A stretch of DNA of 64,000 nucleotides from Streptosporangium saharense (GCF_014203715.1 NZ_JACHJP010000009.1:246719-310718); one strand, 5' to 3'. Numbered from the stretch's first letter, positions 24,742 through 35,514 are shown. The notes: generated by a model not told the origin, from the letters alone. Program-made: numbers and translations.

Positions 24742-25206
24742 TCAGGGCGTGCAGAGCGTCTTCTCGATCGCCGAGAGGATCCGCTCGGCCTTCTTGGGAC
24801 CGGTCACGACCGTGCCGCCGAAGCGGGCACGTACCCGTCGCCCCGCCTCGGCGCGGTCGGTCCCCTCCGCGAGGTCCCGGCACGAGGCCAGCGCCCGGCC
24901 AACCGACTCCTTGCGGCCGAGCGCGGGGTCGATTCTCCGCAGGGCGTCCGTCAGCGCCCTGATCCGGGACGCGCCGGGGGAGACACCGGCGGACGCGCCG
25001 GTGGACGGGGAGGCGGGTGCGGCGGTGGCCGGGGCCGGGGTGCTCGCCACGACGGCGTTGTGCGCCCTGCTGATCCGGTCGCCGATCATGCCGATCCCGG
25101 CGACCAGGACGAATCCCGTCCCCGCCGTCAGCAGCAGCGCCTTCAGCGGACTGTGCCGCTTCGGCGGCCGGTCACGGCCGGGAGAACGTTTGCCGAGAAT
25201 ACCCAT
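24742..25206 (-). CDS. Single-pass membrane protein with DUF732-like C-terminus
   Basis: 154-residue protein. A basic N-terminus (MGILGKRSPGRDRPPKRHSP) is followed by one membrane helix (LKALLLTAGTGFVLVAGIGM), an Ala/Pro/Ser/Thr-rich linker and a small C-terminal domain of about 80 residues. That domain has two cysteines (LASCRDL and KTLCTP) and the layout of DUF732, a secreted actinobacterial domain of unknown function. The domain should face the outside. The gene diverges from a SWIM protein 75 bases away. Confidence 0.7.
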   Translation of the reverse strand: MGILGKRSPGRDRPPKRHSPLKALLLTAGTGFVLVAGIGMIGDRISRAHNAVVASTPAPATAAPASPSTGASAGVSPGASRIRALTDALRRIDPALGRKESVGRALASCRDLAEGTDRAEAGRRVRARFGGTVVTGPKKAERILSAIEKTLCTP

Positions 25207-25281
25207 CCACCGGACAATAACGGCGTGCTCCCCGTGGAGCGACATCACGGTTTGTCGGTGGCGATCTCTAGTGTCCGCGGC

Positions 25282-26607
25282 ATGACGAGCACGTTGCAGG
25301 CGTACTCCTACGCCGGACCCTCCACCCTGGCCGAGGGCCACCTGGGACTGTCCACCTCGGGAGGCCGGACGGCGACCGGCTTCCTGGACCACCCCCGGTT
25401 CTTCAGCGGGGTGCTCACCCAGGCGGCGCCCGCCGCGGCCGGGCTGCTCGCCGTCGCCGACGTGGCGATGGCCCGCTACCACAGGCCGAGGCCGGGCTTC
25501 ACCCGCGACCCCGTGGTGACCTGCGGCGGCGACCGGCTCAGGTTCGAGTCGTTCTCCGCGTGCGGCGGCGTCTACTCCCGTCTCGACGTGCTGGGTCCCG
25601 CCCTCGACGGCGAGGTGCTCGACCGGGGCACGACCAACGTGGACGTCAACAACCCGCTGCGTGAGGCGCTGGCCAGGGTCGGCGGGCGCGACCCGCTGCA
25701 CCTGGGCGTCGGGCCTGACGAGGTCGTCGTGACCACGCTCGACGGCGCGGTCGTCGAGAAGAAGGTCCCGCTGCCCGCCCGGTGGCTGCGCGGTTTCGCC
25801 GAGGTCCAGGTCATCGCGGCCGGGTTCGACCTGCGTGCCGAGCTGACCGGTCCGCAGGCCGTACGGTTCCTGCGTGGTCTGCCGAAGCGGGCGGCGGCCG
25901 AGGTCTGGGCCGTCCCCGCAGGCCGTGACCTGCGGGTCTGCGACCGTGAGACGCCGGGGGCGGTCCACCTGTCCGGGGTCGGGCGGCTGGCGACGATGAC
26001 GCCGCTGCTCAGGTTCGCCAAGGCCCTGCGCGCCTACGGTCCCTCGGACGGCTCGGGGGCCTGCGCGTGGGAGCTCGACCTGCCCGGGATGCGCTACACG
26101 CTCGCCCTGTCCCCGCAGCCCTGGCGCGGCTTCTCCGGGGAGGGTGCCGTGCTGGCCGACCTGTCCACCGACGAGGTCGCCGACGACGCCGACCTCGTCG
26201 GCGTGCTGCTGAACTTCGAGCCGACCCTCGAACTCGGCGTGCTCGCCGCGCGCTCCGGCCTCCCGCCGGAGCGGGTTCGCGCCGCCCTCACCCAGCTCGG
26301 TACGGCGGGCAGGGTCGGCTACGACCTCGCGGAGGCCGCCCACTTCCACCGCGAGCTGCCCTACGACCGCGACCACGTGGCAGTGCTCAACCCCCGGCTC
26401 GTCTCCGCGCGGGCGCTCGCCGAGGGCGGGGCCGTACGGCTGGCGGGCGACGGGACGGCCGAGGTCACCACCTCGGGCGGCGTCCGCCTCGTCGGGCTCG
26501 GGGACGGCTCGTGCACCTGCCCGTGGTGGTACGACCATCGTGGCTCACGCGGCCCCTGCAAGCACGTGCTCGCCGCCAGGATCGTCGCGGGTGAGACGTC
26601 CGGGTGA
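25282..26607 (+). CDS. SWIM zinc-finger family protein
   Basis: 441-residue protein ending in a SWIM zinc-binding motif: C-T-C-P-W-W followed by G-P-C-K-H near residues 415-430 (CxCxnCxH). The upstream 400 residues are a soluble region typical of the actinobacterial SWIM family, without a recognised catalytic site. SWIM domains bind nucleic acid or proteins. Homologues are often next to MoxR/AAA-type ATPases; here a DUF5925 AAA gene converges 45 bases downstream. The frame is open far upstream, but the ATG at 25282 starts the family sequence (MTSTLQAYSYAGPSTLAEGH). Confidence 0.82.
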   Translation: MTSTLQAYSYAGPSTLAEGHLGLSTSGGRTATGFLDHPRFFSGVLTQAAPAAAGLLAVADVAMARYHRPRPGFTRDPVVTCGGDRLRFESFSACGGVYSRLDVLGPALDGEVLDRGTTNVDVNNPLREALARVGGRDPLHLGVGPDEVVVTTLDGAVVEKKVPLPARWLRGFAEVQVIAAGFDLRAELTGPQAVRFLRGLPKRAAAEVWAVPAGRDLRVCDRETPGAVHLSGVGRLATMTPLLRFAKALRAYGPSDGSGACAWELDLPGMRYTLALSPQPWRGFSGEGAVLADLSTDEVADDADLVGVLLNFEPTLELGVLAARSGLPPERVRAALTQLGTAGRVGYDLAEAAHFHRELPYDRDHVAVLNPRLVSARALAEGGAVRLAGDGTAEVTTSGGVRLVGLGDGSCTCPWWYDHRGSRGPCKHVLAARIVAGETSG

Positions 26608-26652
26608 GCCGCCCGGGAGACCGCACGGCCCCCCGGACGCCATACACGGCGC

Positions 26653-27765
26653 TCAGAGATACAGGCCGATGCTCTCCGGCTCGGCGTGGGGCTCGCCGAC
26701 CCCCTCACGCAGGGCGAACAGCTCGGCGAGGGTCGCGCCCGACGCCGGGACGCCCTCCGCGGTGCCCAGCCACGCGACCGCCTCGTCGTGCGGGAGGGGA
26801 CCGACCTCAAGCTGGGTGAGGCAGCGGCCAGGGCGGACCACCGCGGGGTGCAGGCGGGACAGGCTCTCGTTGGTCGTGATCGCGACCAGCACGTCACGGC
26901 CGTGGCCGAGCAGACCGTCGGTCAGGTTGAGCAGCCGGGAGAGACCCTGGCCCGTCACCTCCTTGGCCCCGGCCCTGATCAGCTCGTCACAGTCCTCAAG
27001 CACCAGGAGCCGCCACTTCTTGCCGCCCTCGTCCTCGGAGTCGGAGCCGACCGCGACCTCCATCAGGTAGCCGGGGGAGTTGAACAGCCGTTCCGGGTCG
27101 AGCACGCAGTCGACCTGGCACCAGGAGCGCCACTCGCGGGCGAGCGTGCGCAGCAGCGTGGTCTTCCCGGTGCCGGGCGGTCCGTGCAGCAGGACCAGGC
27201 GGCCACGCACGTCGGCGGGGGTCAGGGCCATCAGGCGGTCGAGCGGGCCACGCAGGGAGCGGGCGTAGTTGCCGCCGATCCCGGCCCACGGGACCGCGGT
27301 GATGGGCTTGCCCGAGCGGCGGGCGCCGTGCTGGCCCTGCCACCAGAACCCCATCTCGACGTGGTCGGTCTCCGGCACGGGCTCACGCGCGTCCTTGACC
27401 GCCTCCTCGATCACCGAGCGGGCCAGCTCCTCGTCCACCGCGGTGACGCTGACCAGCGCGGAGCGGTTGCGGTAGCGGACGATCCGCAGCGTCCAGCCCT
27501 CCCCGCGGATCAGCCGGGACTCCCGTCCGTCGTCCTCCTTCGCGACCCGCACCAGCGTCCCCGTGGCCGGGGCGAGCGGCGCGTCGGCGCGGACCCGTTC
27601 CAGCTCGGTGGTGCGTGACCACGGCTGCGTGCCCGTCGCGAACGGCGACAGCGCCATGGCGTCGATCACGTCCACCGCCGAGTCGGCGTCGTCGATCCAG
27701 ATGTTCATCGGTAGTTCCGCCGGGCGCGGCTCCGGAGTGATGCTGACCTCCTTAAGAACGGACAT
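26653..27765 (-). CDS. DUF5925 and AAA ATPase domain protein
   Basis: 370-residue protein with an N-terminal DUF5925-type region (NIWIDDADSAVDVIDAMALS) and a C-terminal AAA+ ATPase. Walker A GPPGTGKTTLLR is near residue 197, Walker B LLVLEDCDEL near 246, sensor-1 ITTNESL, and the arginine-finger region VVRPGRCL. It likely works as an ATP-driven remodeller of an unknown target. The ATG at 27765 gives the expected family start; upstream codons run into the kinase 3' region. It converges with the SWIM gene. Confidence 0.85.
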   Translation of the reverse strand: MSVLKEVSITPEPRPAELPMNIWIDDADSAVDVIDAMALSPFATGTQPWSRTTELERVRADAPLAPATGTLVRVAKEDDGRESRLIRGEGWTLRIVRYRNRSALVSVTAVDEELARSVIEEAVKDAREPVPETDHVEMGFWWQGQHGARRSGKPITAVPWAGIGGNYARSLRGPLDRLMALTPADVRGRLVLLHGPPGTGKTTLLRTLAREWRSWCQVDCVLDPERLFNSPGYLMEVAVGSDSEDEGGKKWRLLVLEDCDELIRAGAKEVTGQGLSRLLNLTDGLLGHGRDVLVAITTNESLSRLHPAVVRPGRCLTQLEVGPLPHDEAVAWLGTAEGVPASGATLAELFALREGVGEPHAEPESIGLYL

Positions 27766-27814
27766 GTCGGCAATGATCCTCTTTGCGGCTACCCGGGTCG
27801 AGGGATTTAACCGG

Positions 27815-29308
27815 TCAACTCCTGGACAGCTCGCCGTCGTAGGTGGTGCCGAGGCCCAGGCCGTCGGTCCAGTGGTAGACCAGCCGCTCACCCGTGCAGG
27901 TGAGGGTGAGGGTGCCGGGGACGCACTGGAGGGGGTCGGGGACCACCAGGTTGAAACCGAGGACCTTCTCCGAGGTCCCGGTGAGCTTGAGGGTGCCCGA
28001 GCAGTTGGAGGTCGGTTCCGTCCACGAGCCCGAGTTCTTCCCCTGGGCCAGGACGATCGTCACATCGTGCTCGCGCAGGGTGGCGAGGCCGGTGGGCTTG
28101 ATGTGCCCGGACCAGGTCCCGGCGAACGTCTCGGGAATCCCCGCCGACGCCCCGGAGGTCGGCTCCCCGGTGTCGTAGGAGTCGCCGGGAAGGTCGTCGT
28201 ACCCTCCGTCCTCCGGAGGAGGAGAGGTCTCCTGGGGGGTCTCGGTGGGCGTGCTCACGGGCGTGCTCGTCGTGCGGGGGCCACCCGTCGAGGCGGGGGC
28301 CGAGCCCGTCCCGCCGAGCAGGTACCACGTCGCGACGCCCCCGGCGACCACGAGCGCCACGGCGGCCAGGCCCACGCCGACCAGCGGCCCGGAACGTCGC
28401 CGGGACGCCTGGGTGCGCAGGCCCGCGCTGCCCGTGTCGGTGCTCTCCCCGACCGGTGGACCGGCCATCCTGCTGCCGATCCTCGCCAGTTCGTCGGTCG
28501 GCGGATGGGTCTGCCCGCCGGGATCGATGAGGCTCACCATCAGGGAACGGGCCGTCGGCCTGCGCGCGGGATCCTTGTCCAGGCACGCGCCGATCAGCCC
28601 GGTCAGCCTGGGAGGCAGGGACGACAGGTCGGGGTCGTGGTTCAGGATCCGGTTCAGTACGGCGGGCAGCGTGTCGGCCCCGAACGGCGAGCGTCCGCTG
28701 GCCGCGCACACCATCGTGGCCGCCCAGGCGAACACGTCGGAGGCGGGCGAGGCGGGGGAGCCGCCGATCTGCTCGGGTGCCATGTAGGCCGGGGTGCCGA
28801 CGATTCCCGAGGTCATCGTCGAGGCGCCGTCCGCCCTGGCGATGCCGAAGTCGACAACCCGGGGGCCGTCGGGTCCGAGCAGCACGTTGGCGGGCTTGAA
28901 GTCCCGGTGCACGACCCCGGCCGCGTGGATCGCCGCGAGCGCGGTGGCCGTGCCGACCACGAGCCGTTCGAGCTCGCCGCCCCGCAGCGGCCCGCGTTCC
29001 CTGATCCGCTGCTGCAGTGACGGTCCGTCCACGAACTCGCTCACCACGTACGGCCGGTGCCCCTCGACGGAGGCGTCGAGCACGCGGGCCGTGCAGAAGG
29101 GGGCGACGCTCTCCAGCGCGGAGAGTTCTCTGGCCAGCCGGGTGCGGGTCTCGGCGTCGGCGCCGAACAGCAGCTTGACGGCGACCTGTTCCCCGCCGGG
29201 TGCCTGTCCGAGGTAGACGACGCCCTGGCCGCCCTCGCCCAGCCTGCCGAGCAGCCGGAAGGGGCCCAGGTTGCGGGGGTCCTCCGGGGACAGGGGGGTG
29301 GCGCTCAC
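27815..29308 (-). CDS. Receptor-like serine/threonine protein kinase
   Basis: 497-residue PknB-type kinase. The kinase domain (about 16-262) has the glycine loop LGEGGQG, catalytic Lys45 in VAVKLLF, the HRD motif HRDFKPANV (Asp136), DFG at 153-155 and activation segment TMTSGIVGTPAYMAPE. A proline/threonine-rich linker and a single membrane helix (about 308-331, VGVGLAAVALVVAGGVATWY) lead to an external beta-rich domain that ends in TLTCTGERLVYHWTDGLG. That domain differs from PASTA repeats and may sense an extracellular ligand. The GTG start is close to the divergent mtnA gene. Confidence 0.92.
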   Translation of the reverse strand: MSATPLSPEDPRNLGPFRLLGRLGEGGQGVVYLGQAPGGEQVAVKLLFGADAETRTRLARELSALESVAPFCTARVLDASVEGHRPYVVSEFVDGPSLQQRIRERGPLRGGELERLVVGTATALAAIHAAGVVHRDFKPANVLLGPDGPRVVDFGIARADGASTMTSGIVGTPAYMAPEQIGGSPASPASDVFAWAATMVCAASGRSPFGADTLPAVLNRILNHDPDLSSLPPRLTGLIGACLDKDPARRPTARSLMVSLIDPGGQTHPPTDELARIGSRMAGPPVGESTDTGSAGLRTQASRRRSGPLVGVGLAAVALVVAGGVATWYLLGGTGSAPASTGGPRTTSTPVSTPTETPQETSPPPEDGGYDDLPGDSYDTGEPTSGASAGIPETFAGTWSGHIKPTGLATLREHDVTIVLAQGKNSGSWTEPTSNCSGTLKLTGTSEKVLGFNLVVPDPLQCVPGTLTLTCTGERLVYHWTDGLGLGTTYDGELSRS

Positions 29309-29354
29309 GGGGCAAGGCTAGCGATACCCGCTTGATATCGGCATATTTTGAGAC

Positions 29355-30335
29355 ATGCGGACGATCGATTGGGTGGACGGCGCCATCGAACTCGTGGACC
29401 AGACGGCCCTTCCCGACAGGTGCGACCTCCTCAGGATCGGCACGGTCGACGAGCTCGTCGGGGCCATCCGGCGGCTGGCCGTACGGGGGGCTCCCGCGCT
29501 GGGGGTCGCCGGGGCGCTCGGGGTGGCGCTCGCCGTACGCGACGAACCCGACCCCGTGAAGGCCGCGGCCCGGCTGCGCGCGGCCAGGCCGACCGCGGTC
29601 AACCTCGCCTGGGCCGTCGACGCGGCGCTCGGCCACCTGGACGGCGGGTTCGAGGCGGTCCTCGCCCACGCCCTGCGGATCAGGGACGACGACATCGCGG
29701 CCTGCCGCGCGATGGGGGAGCGGGGCGCCGACCTGGTGCGCGAGCTCACCGGACGTGACCGGGTGCGGATCATGACCGTCTGCAACACCGGGGGCCTGGC
29801 CGCTGTCGAACGCGGTACCGCCCTCGGCGTCGTGCAGACCCTGCACGAGCGGGGACAGCTCACCGAGGCGCTGGCGCTGGAGACCAGGCCGCTGCTGCAG
29901 GGCGCCAGGCTGACGGCCTGGGAACTGGGCAGGATGGGCGCGCCGTACCGGCTGGTCGCCGACTCGGCGGGGCCGTTCCTGCTGGCCAGGGGATACGCGG
30001 ACGCCGTGCTCATCGGCGCCGACCGGATCGCCGCCGACGGCGACACCGCGAACAAGATCGGCTCCTACGCCCTGGCCCTGGGCGCCCAGCGGGCGGGCGT
30101 GCCGTTCGTCGTCGTCGCCCCGGAGAGCACCCTCGATCCCGCGACCCCGACCGGCGCCGCGATCGAGATCGAGGAACGCGACGAGGAGGAGGTGCTCGGC
30201 GTGCGCGGGGTACGGCTCGCGCCCGAGGGGGCCCGTGCCGCCAACCCGGCCTTCGACGTCACCCCGCACGATCTGGTCACGGCCATCGTCACGGAGCGCA
30301 GGGTCATCCGCCCTGACCTGGGAGAACGCCCCTGA
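29355..30335 (+). CDS. mtnA: S-methyl-5-thioribose-1-phosphate isomerase
   Basis: 326-residue enzyme of the methionine salvage pathway. It isomerises 5-methylthioribose 1-phosphate to the ribulose form. Signatures include AVRGAPALGVAGALG near residue 45, the catalytic cysteine in TVCNTGGLA (Cys143) and the catalytic aspartate in GADRIAADGDTANKIGSY (Asp223). Length and motifs match bacterial MtnA, although distant eIF2B-alpha-like enzymes share them. No other salvage genes are adjacent, so they must be elsewhere. Confidence 0.92.
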   Translation: MRTIDWVDGAIELVDQTALPDRCDLLRIGTVDELVGAIRRLAVRGAPALGVAGALGVALAVRDEPDPVKAAARLRAARPTAVNLAWAVDAALGHLDGGFEAVLAHALRIRDDDIAACRAMGERGADLVRELTGRDRVRIMTVCNTGGLAAVERGTALGVVQTLHERGQLTEALALETRPLLQGARLTAWELGRMGAPYRLVADSAGPFLLARGYADAVLIGADRIAADGDTANKIGSYALALGAQRAGVPFVVVAPESTLDPATPTGAAIEIEERDEEEVLGVRGVRLAPEGARAANPAFDVTPHDLVTAIVTERRVIRPDLGERP

Positions 30336-30488
30336 GTCGGTTTGGCCTTCTATCGGGGGGTATGAGGGGGCGATCCGCCGCCAGAGTCCTGTTTCCTCGC
30401 GAGATCAGTTCGTAAACCTCAGGATGAGGCGAAGCGTCAACGACTACGCTCCGATTAACCCCCTGTACCCAAAACGTGGAGAAGCCTC

Positions 30489-31268
30489 GTGGCCATTGAT
30501 CTTGTTACCCGTCGCGAGTGGGGTGCCCGGGAGCCGCGCGGTTCCTACGGCAGGCTCACCTCGACCAAAGGCGTCAAGGTCCACTACACCGGCGGCCAGG
30601 TGAGCCCGGACATCGTCAACGACCACGCCAAGTGCGTCGCGATGGTCAGGTCCATCCAGAACTTCCACATGGACGGCAACGGCTGGATGGACATCGGCTA
30701 CTCGATGGTCGCCTGCCCGCACCGCAAGGTGTTCGAGGGCCGCGGCCCCGGTCACCTGCCCGCCGCCAACGGCGCGGGTCTCAACAGCGCCCACTACGCC
30801 GTGCTCGGCCTGGTCGGCAACGCCGGACTGGTCCAGCCGACCGACGGCATCCTCAACGCCATCCTCGACGCCGTCGACTACCTGCGTGCGAAGGGCGGCG
30901 CGGGCAAGGAGATCAAGGGTCACCGCGACGGCTACTCGACCGACTGCCCGGGAACCGCGCTGTACGCGTGGGTCAAGGAGGGCGCCCCCCGCCCCGGTGG
31001 CGGCGAGACCCCCGGCGAGCCCCACGAGCCGACCCCGCCCGCCTTCCCCGGCCGCGTCCTGAAATATCCCCCGGTCCTGGAGGGGGAGGACGTGCTCACC
31101 TGGCAGCGCAAGATGCGCTCGCGCGGCTGGACCCTCGACGCCGACGGCCTGTACGGCCCGCGCTCCCGCGACGTGAGCCGCGCCTTCCAGAAGGAGAAGG
31201 GCCTGCCGGTGACCGGCGCCGTCGACCGCGCCACCTGGGACGCCACCTGGAAGTCCCCGGTCACCTGA
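30489..31268 (+). CDS. N-acetylmuramoyl-L-alanine amidase with peptidoglycan-binding domain
   Basis: 259-residue PGRP/amidase-2 type protein. The catalytic domain (about 1-165) shows VHYTGG with the first zinc histidine, a GHLPAANGAGLNSAHYAV region and the second ligand segment KGHRDGYSTDCPG. After a Pro/Gly/Glu linker comes a C-terminal peptidoglycan-binding repeat (about 195-259: DVLTWQRKMRSRGWTLDADG, LYGPRSRDVSRAFQKEKGLP). No export signal is visible, so it may be released by lysis or a non-classical route, or may be phage-derived. GTG start with GTGGAGAAG upstream. The 153 bases upstream contain no recognisable riboswitch. Confidence 0.87.
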   Translation: MAIDLVTRREWGAREPRGSYGRLTSTKGVKVHYTGGQVSPDIVNDHAKCVAMVRSIQNFHMDGNGWMDIGYSMVACPHRKVFEGRGPGHLPAANGAGLNSAHYAVLGLVGNAGLVQPTDGILNAILDAVDYLRAKGGAGKEIKGHRDGYSTDCPGTALYAWVKEGAPRPGGGETPGEPHEPTPPAFPGRVLKYPPVLEGEDVLTWQRKMRSRGWTLDADGLYGPRSRDVSRAFQKEKGLPVTGAVDRATWDATWKSPVT

Positions 31269-31277
31269 CCCTCACCC

Positions 31278-31320
31278 GGTCACGGTCGGCCAGGGCGGTA
31301 CGGCCCGGCCGACCGTGACC
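31278..31320 (+). terminator. Hairpin terminator after the amidase gene
   Basis: Perfect 14-bp stem, GGTCACGGTCGGCC at 31278-31291 and its complement at 31307-31320, loop of 15 nt, starting nine bases after the stop codon. Confidence 0.75.
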
Positions 31321-31564
31321 GACGGCCTCGACGCCGTCCATTTCTCCGGATCCTCCAACCGACATGGATGCCGCTCCCCTTTCGGAGAGGAATTCGTTTT
31401 CGTGATCGGAGCGGTGAAAGCGACCATGATGGGTCGCATAACCGCAGGTCAGTGAGGCTCTCCCGCCCCGGCCAAGGAAAGGCCGCGTACGCCCTTCGTG
31501 AAAAACGGCTCGGGGGCCGGGGGGAGAAGGTGGCGTTTTGGACGGTGGGCTTACTATCCGGTTC

Positions 31565-33328
31565 ATGACGGTGCCGCCTGATGAACTTCGAACGGCCGAC
31601 GGTTTCCCGCCGACCACGCGGGAGCGGTGGCGTGAGCTCGCGCTCGGCGTCCTGCGCAAGTCCGGGATCGAGACGGACTCACCCGAGGAGGCGCTGTCCT
31701 CCACCACCTACGACGGCGTGACCGTCGCCCCCCTCTACGACATGTCGGACCTCCCCGGCGATCCCGGCCTGCCCGGTGCGGCGCTGTACGTCAGGGGAGC
31801 CCGTCCGGCGGGCGGGTGGGACGTCAGGCAGCGGCACGAGGTGGCCGACGGGCAGGCGGTCCTGGCCGACCTGGAGAACGGGGTCACCTCGCTGTGGCTC
31901 GCGCTCGCCCCCGAGGACCTGCCGCGCGTCCTCGGCGAGGAGATCTACCTGGACCTGATCTCGGTCGTCCTGGACGCCGGGGAGCGCACCGGGGAGGCGG
32001 CGGAGGCGCTGTTCGCGCTGGCGGAGCGGCGGGGGCTCGCGCGGGGCGGCCTGACCGGCAACCTGGGGGCCGACCCGGTCCGCGACCCCGTGACCGCCGC
32101 CGAGCTGGCCGGGCGCTGCGTCGCGGACTTCCCCGGGCTGCGCGCGGTCGTGATCGACGGCACGCCGTACCACGACCTGGGGGGAAGTGACGCCGAGGAG
32201 CTCGGCTGCGCGGCGGCGGCCGGGGTGGCGGCCCTGCGGACGCTGACCGGGGCGGGCCTTTCGGCGGAGGAGGCGTTCGGGCAGTTGGAGTTCCGCTACG
32301 CGGCGACCGCCGACCAGTTCCTCACCATCGCCAAGCTCCGCGCCGCCAGGAGGGTCTGGGCGCGCGTCGCCGAGGTGTGCGGGGTGAGCGGGAACGCCGG
32401 GCAGCGCCAGCACGCGGTGACCAGTTCGGCCATGATGACGGCCCGGGACCCCTGGGTGAACATGCTCCGCACCACGCTGGCCTGTTTCGCCGCGGGCGCG
32501 GGCGGAGCGGACGCGGTGACCGTGCAGCCGTTCGACGCCTGTCTGGGGCTGCCGGACGCCTTCGCCCGCAGGATCGCCCGCAACACCCACGCGCTGCTCG
32601 TCGAGGAGGCGGGCACCGCCCGGGTGATGGACCCCGCGGGCGGGTCGTGGTACGTCGAGCGGCTCACCGAGGATCTGGCGGGCAGGGCGTGGGAGTGGTT
32701 CCAGGAGATCGAGCGCGCCGGGGGCATGGCTTCGGCCCTGGACTCCGGGCTCGTCCCCGACCGGATCGCCGCGACCTGGAGCGCGCGTTCGGACAACATC
32801 GCCCACCGCCGTGACCCGATCACCGGGGTGAGCGAGTTCCCCAACCTCGGTGAGCGCCCGGTGACCAGGCCGCCCAGACCGCGTCCCGCGATCGGCGTCC
32901 GCTACGCGCGGGAGTTCGAGGCGCTGCGCGACCTGGCGGACGCCCAGGAGGTCAGGCCCGCGGTGTTCCTTGCCGTCATCGGTCCGGTCGCCGCGCACAC
33001 CGCGAGGGCCTCCTTCGCCGCCAACCTGTTCAACGCCGGGGGCGTCGCCACCCTCACCGGCCCCGTGTCGGCGGCCGGGGCCGATCCCGCCGCCATCGCC
33101 GCCGCCTTCGCCGCGAGCGGCGCGCGGATCGCCTGCCTGTGTTCGAGCGACAGACTGTACGGCGAGCACGCCGAGGCCGTGGCCGCCGCGCTGCGCGAGG
33201 CCGGGGCGGCGAAGGTGTGGCTCGCGGGTAGGGGGGACTACGCGGGAGTGGACGCCACCCTCCATGCCGGGTGTGACGCGCTCGGCGTGCTCCGCACGAC
33301 CTTCGACGACCTGGAGGTGGCTCGTTGA
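31565..33328 (+). CDS. mutA: Methylmalonyl-CoA mutase small (beta) subunit
   Basis: 587-residue non-catalytic subunit of the B12-dependent mutase that interconverts methylmalonyl-CoA and succinyl-CoA. It contains the TIM-barrel part ([58 protein letters not shown]) and a degenerate cobalamin-like C-terminus that lacks the DxHxxG cobalt ligand ([11 protein letters not shown] there). The ATG at 31565 is preferred; a GTG at 31538 is possible. TACTAT sits eight bases before the ATG, so the message may be leaderless. It is coupled to mutB by a 4-bp overlap. Confidence 0.93.
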   Translation: MTVPPDELRTADGFPPTTRERWRELALGVLRKSGIETDSPEEALSSTTYDGVTVAPLYDMSDLPGDPGLPGAALYVRGARPAGGWDVRQRHEVADGQAVLADLENGVTSLWLALAPEDLPRVLGEEIYLDLISVVLDAGERTGEAAEALFALAERRGLARGGLTGNLGADPVRDPVTAAELAGRCVADFPGLRAVVIDGTPYHDLGGSDAEELGCAAAAGVAALRTLTGAGLSAEEAFGQLEFRYAATADQFLTIAKLRAARRVWARVAEVCGVSGNAGQRQHAVTSSAMMTARDPWVNMLRTTLACFAAGAGGADAVTVQPFDACLGLPDAFARRIARNTHALLVEEAGTARVMDPAGGSWYVERLTEDLAGRAWEWFQEIERAGGMASALDSGLVPDRIAATWSARSDNIAHRRDPITGVSEFPNLGERPVTRPPRPRPAIGVRYAREFEALRDLADAQEVRPAVFLAVIGPVAAHTARASFAANLFNAGGVATLTGPVSAAGADPAAIAAAFAASGARIACLCSSDRLYGEHAEAVAAALREAGAAKVWLAGRGDYAGVDATLHAGCDALGVLRTTFDDLEVAR

Positions 33329-35514
33329 TTCCCGACTTCTCCGGAATCGGGCTGACAGGTGAGCCCGCGGCTCCCGCCGGCAAGGAAGGCCGGGACGACT
33401 GGGCGCGGGCCGTACGGCAGGCGACCGGTCAGAGCCCGGACGAGCTGGTGTGGCGGACACCGGAGGGCATCGACGTCAAGCCGCTCTACACGGCCGACGA
33501 CCTGGAGGGGCTCGGCTTCCTGAGCACCTATCCGGGGGTGGCGCCATACCTGCGCGGGCCGTACCCGACGATGTACGTCAACCAGCCGTGGACGATCAGG
33601 CAGTACGCCGGGTTCTCCACCGCCGAGGAGTCCAACGCCTTCTACCGCCGCAACCTGGCCGCCGGGCAGAAGGGGTTGTCGGTCGCCTTCGACCTGGCCA
33701 CCCACCGTGGCTACGACTCCGACCATCCTCGGGTCGCCGGGGACGTCGGGATGGCCGGGGTGGCGATCGACTCGATCTACGACATGCGGCAGCTCTTCGA
33801 CGGCATCCCCCTCGACAGGATGAGCGTGTCGATGACCATGAACGGCGCCGTGCTGCCCGTGCTGGCGCTGTACATCGTGGCGGCCGAGGAGCAGGGGGTG
33901 GCGCCCGAGCAACTGGCCGGGACCATCCAGAACGACATCCTCAAGGAGTTCATGGTCCGCAACACCTACATCTACCCGCCCGGCCCCTCCATGCGGATCA
34001 TCTCCGACATCTTCTCCTACACCAGCGAGAAGATGCCGAAGTTCAACTCCATCTCGATCTCCGGGTACCACATCCAAGAAGCCGGGGCCACCTGCGACCT
34101 GGAGCTGGCCTACACCCTGGCCGACGGCGTGGAGTATCTCCGGGCGGGCACCGCGGCCGGGCTTGACATCGACCGCTTCGCCCCACGTCTGTCCTTCTTC
34201 TGGTGCATCGGCATGAACTTCTTCATGGAGATCGCCAAACTCCGGGCCGCCCGGCTGCTGTGGGCACGCCTGGTCTCCGGCTTCGGCGCGAAGAACCCCA
34301 AGTCGCTGTCGCTGCGGACCCACTCGCAGACCTCGGGCTGGTCGCTGACCGCCCAGGACGTCTTCAACAACGTGGTGCGCACCTGTGTCGAGGCGATGGC
34401 CGCGACCCAGGGCCACACCCAGTCGCTGCACACCAACGCCCTGGACGAGGCGCTGGCGCTGCCGACCGACTTCTCCGCGCGGATCGCCCGCAACACCCAG
34501 CTCCTCCTGCAGCAGGAGTCGGGCACCTGCCGGGTGATCGACCCGTGGGGCGGCTCCTACTACGTCGAACGCCTCACCCACGAACTCGCCGACAGGGCGT
34601 GGGGGCACATCCGGGAGGTCGAAGCCGCGGGCGGCATGGCGAAAGCCATCGACCAGGGGCTGCCGAAGCTGCGCATCGAGGAGGCCGCGGCCCGCACCCA
34701 GGCCCGCATCGACTCCGGGCGCCAGCCGGTGATCGGCGTCAACAAGTACCGTCCCGACGCCGAGGAGCCCATCGAGGTCCTCAAGGTCGACAACAGCGCG
34801 GTGCGCGACCGGCAGCTCGACAAGCTCCGCAGACTGCGCCAGGAACGTGACCCGGCACGGGTCGAGCAGGCCCTTGAGGCGCTGACCAAGGGCGCCGCGG
34901 GTGACGGCAACCTGCTGGCGCTGTCCATCGAGGCGGCGCGGGCCATGGCGACGGTCGGGGAGATCTCCGAGGCGCTGGAGAAGGTCTTCGGCAGGCACGC
35001 GGCACGGGTCCAGACGATCTCCGGTGTCTACCGGCAGGAGGTGGGTTCCGGCGTGGAGGAGGTCCGTACGGCCTGCGCCGCGTTCGAGCGGTCGGAGGGG
35101 CGTCGCCCCCGCATCCTGGTCGCCAAGATGGGGCAGGACGGTCACGACCGGGGGCAGAAGGTGATCGCGACGGCCTTCGCCGACCTCGGGTTCGACGTGG
35201 ACGTCGGCCCGCTGTTCCAGACACCCGAGGAGGTCGCCCGCCAGGCCGTCGAGGCCGACGTGCACGTGGTGGGGGTCTCCTCGCTGGCGGCGGGGCACCT
35301 GACGCTGGTGCCCGCGCTGCGGGAGGCGCTGGCGGAACTCGGCGCGGAGGACATCATGATCGTGGTCGGCGGGGTGATCCCCCCGGGCGACTTCGACGCG
35401 CTGCGCGCCGCGGGGGCCTCGGCGATCTTCCCGCCGGGGACCGTGATCGCCGACGCCGCCAGGGACCTGCTGACCGAACTTCGGACCAGGCTCGGCCATG
35501 ACCAGGACGCTTGA
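33325..35514 (+). CDS. mutB: Methylmalonyl-CoA mutase large (alpha) subunit
   Basis: 729-residue catalytic subunit. The N-terminal barrel has the substrate segments [20 protein letters not shown] and [20 protein letters not shown]. The C-terminal cobalamin domain holds DGHDRGQ near residue 605, with the histidine that ligates cobalt, followed by the SLAAGH and [14 protein letters not shown] motifs. TTG is the start codon and overlaps the mutA stop, so synthesis is coupled one-to-one. It works with MutA and is protected by the MeaB GTPase encoded next. It supplies or drains methylmalonyl-CoA for propionate metabolism and polyketide extender units. Confidence 0.96.
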   Translation: MIPDFSGIGLTGEPAAPAGKEGRDDWARAVRQATGQSPDELVWRTPEGIDVKPLYTADDLEGLGFLSTYPGVAPYLRGPYPTMYVNQPWTIRQYAGFSTAEESNAFYRRNLAAGQKGLSVAFDLATHRGYDSDHPRVAGDVGMAGVAIDSIYDMRQLFDGIPLDRMSVSMTMNGAVLPVLALYIVAAEEQGVAPEQLAGTIQNDILKEFMVRNTYIYPPGPSMRIISDIFSYTSEKMPKFNSISISGYHIQEAGATCDLELAYTLADGVEYLRAGTAAGLDIDRFAPRLSFFWCIGMNFFMEIAKLRAARLLWARLVSGFGAKNPKSLSLRTHSQTSGWSLTAQDVFNNVVRTCVEAMAATQGHTQSLHTNALDEALALPTDFSARIARNTQLLLQQESGTCRVIDPWGGSYYVERLTHELADRAWGHIREVEAAGGMAKAIDQGLPKLRIEEAAARTQARIDSGRQPVIGVNKYRPDAEEPIEVLKVDNSAVRDRQLDKLRRLRQERDPARVEQALEALTKGAAGDGNLLALSIEAARAMATVGEISEALEKVFGRHAARVQTISGVYRQEVGSGVEEVRTACAAFERSEGRRPRILVAKMGQDGHDRGQKVIATAFADLGFDVDVGPLFQTPEEVARQAVEADVHVVGVSSLAAGHLTLVPALREALAELGAEDIMIVVGGVIPPGDFDALRAAGASAIFPPGTVIADAARDLLTELRTRLGHDQDA

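Noticed and set aside
30336..30488. Possible c-di-AMP (ydaO) riboswitch before the amidase gene
   Set aside because: Such elements often precede actinobacterial wall hydrolases, but the conserved GGG and P-loop blocks are not recognisable here.
31321..31564. Possible cobalamin riboswitch before mutA
   Set aside because: No B12-box or conserved riboswitch core could be found, and the likely leaderless start leaves no room for a leader.
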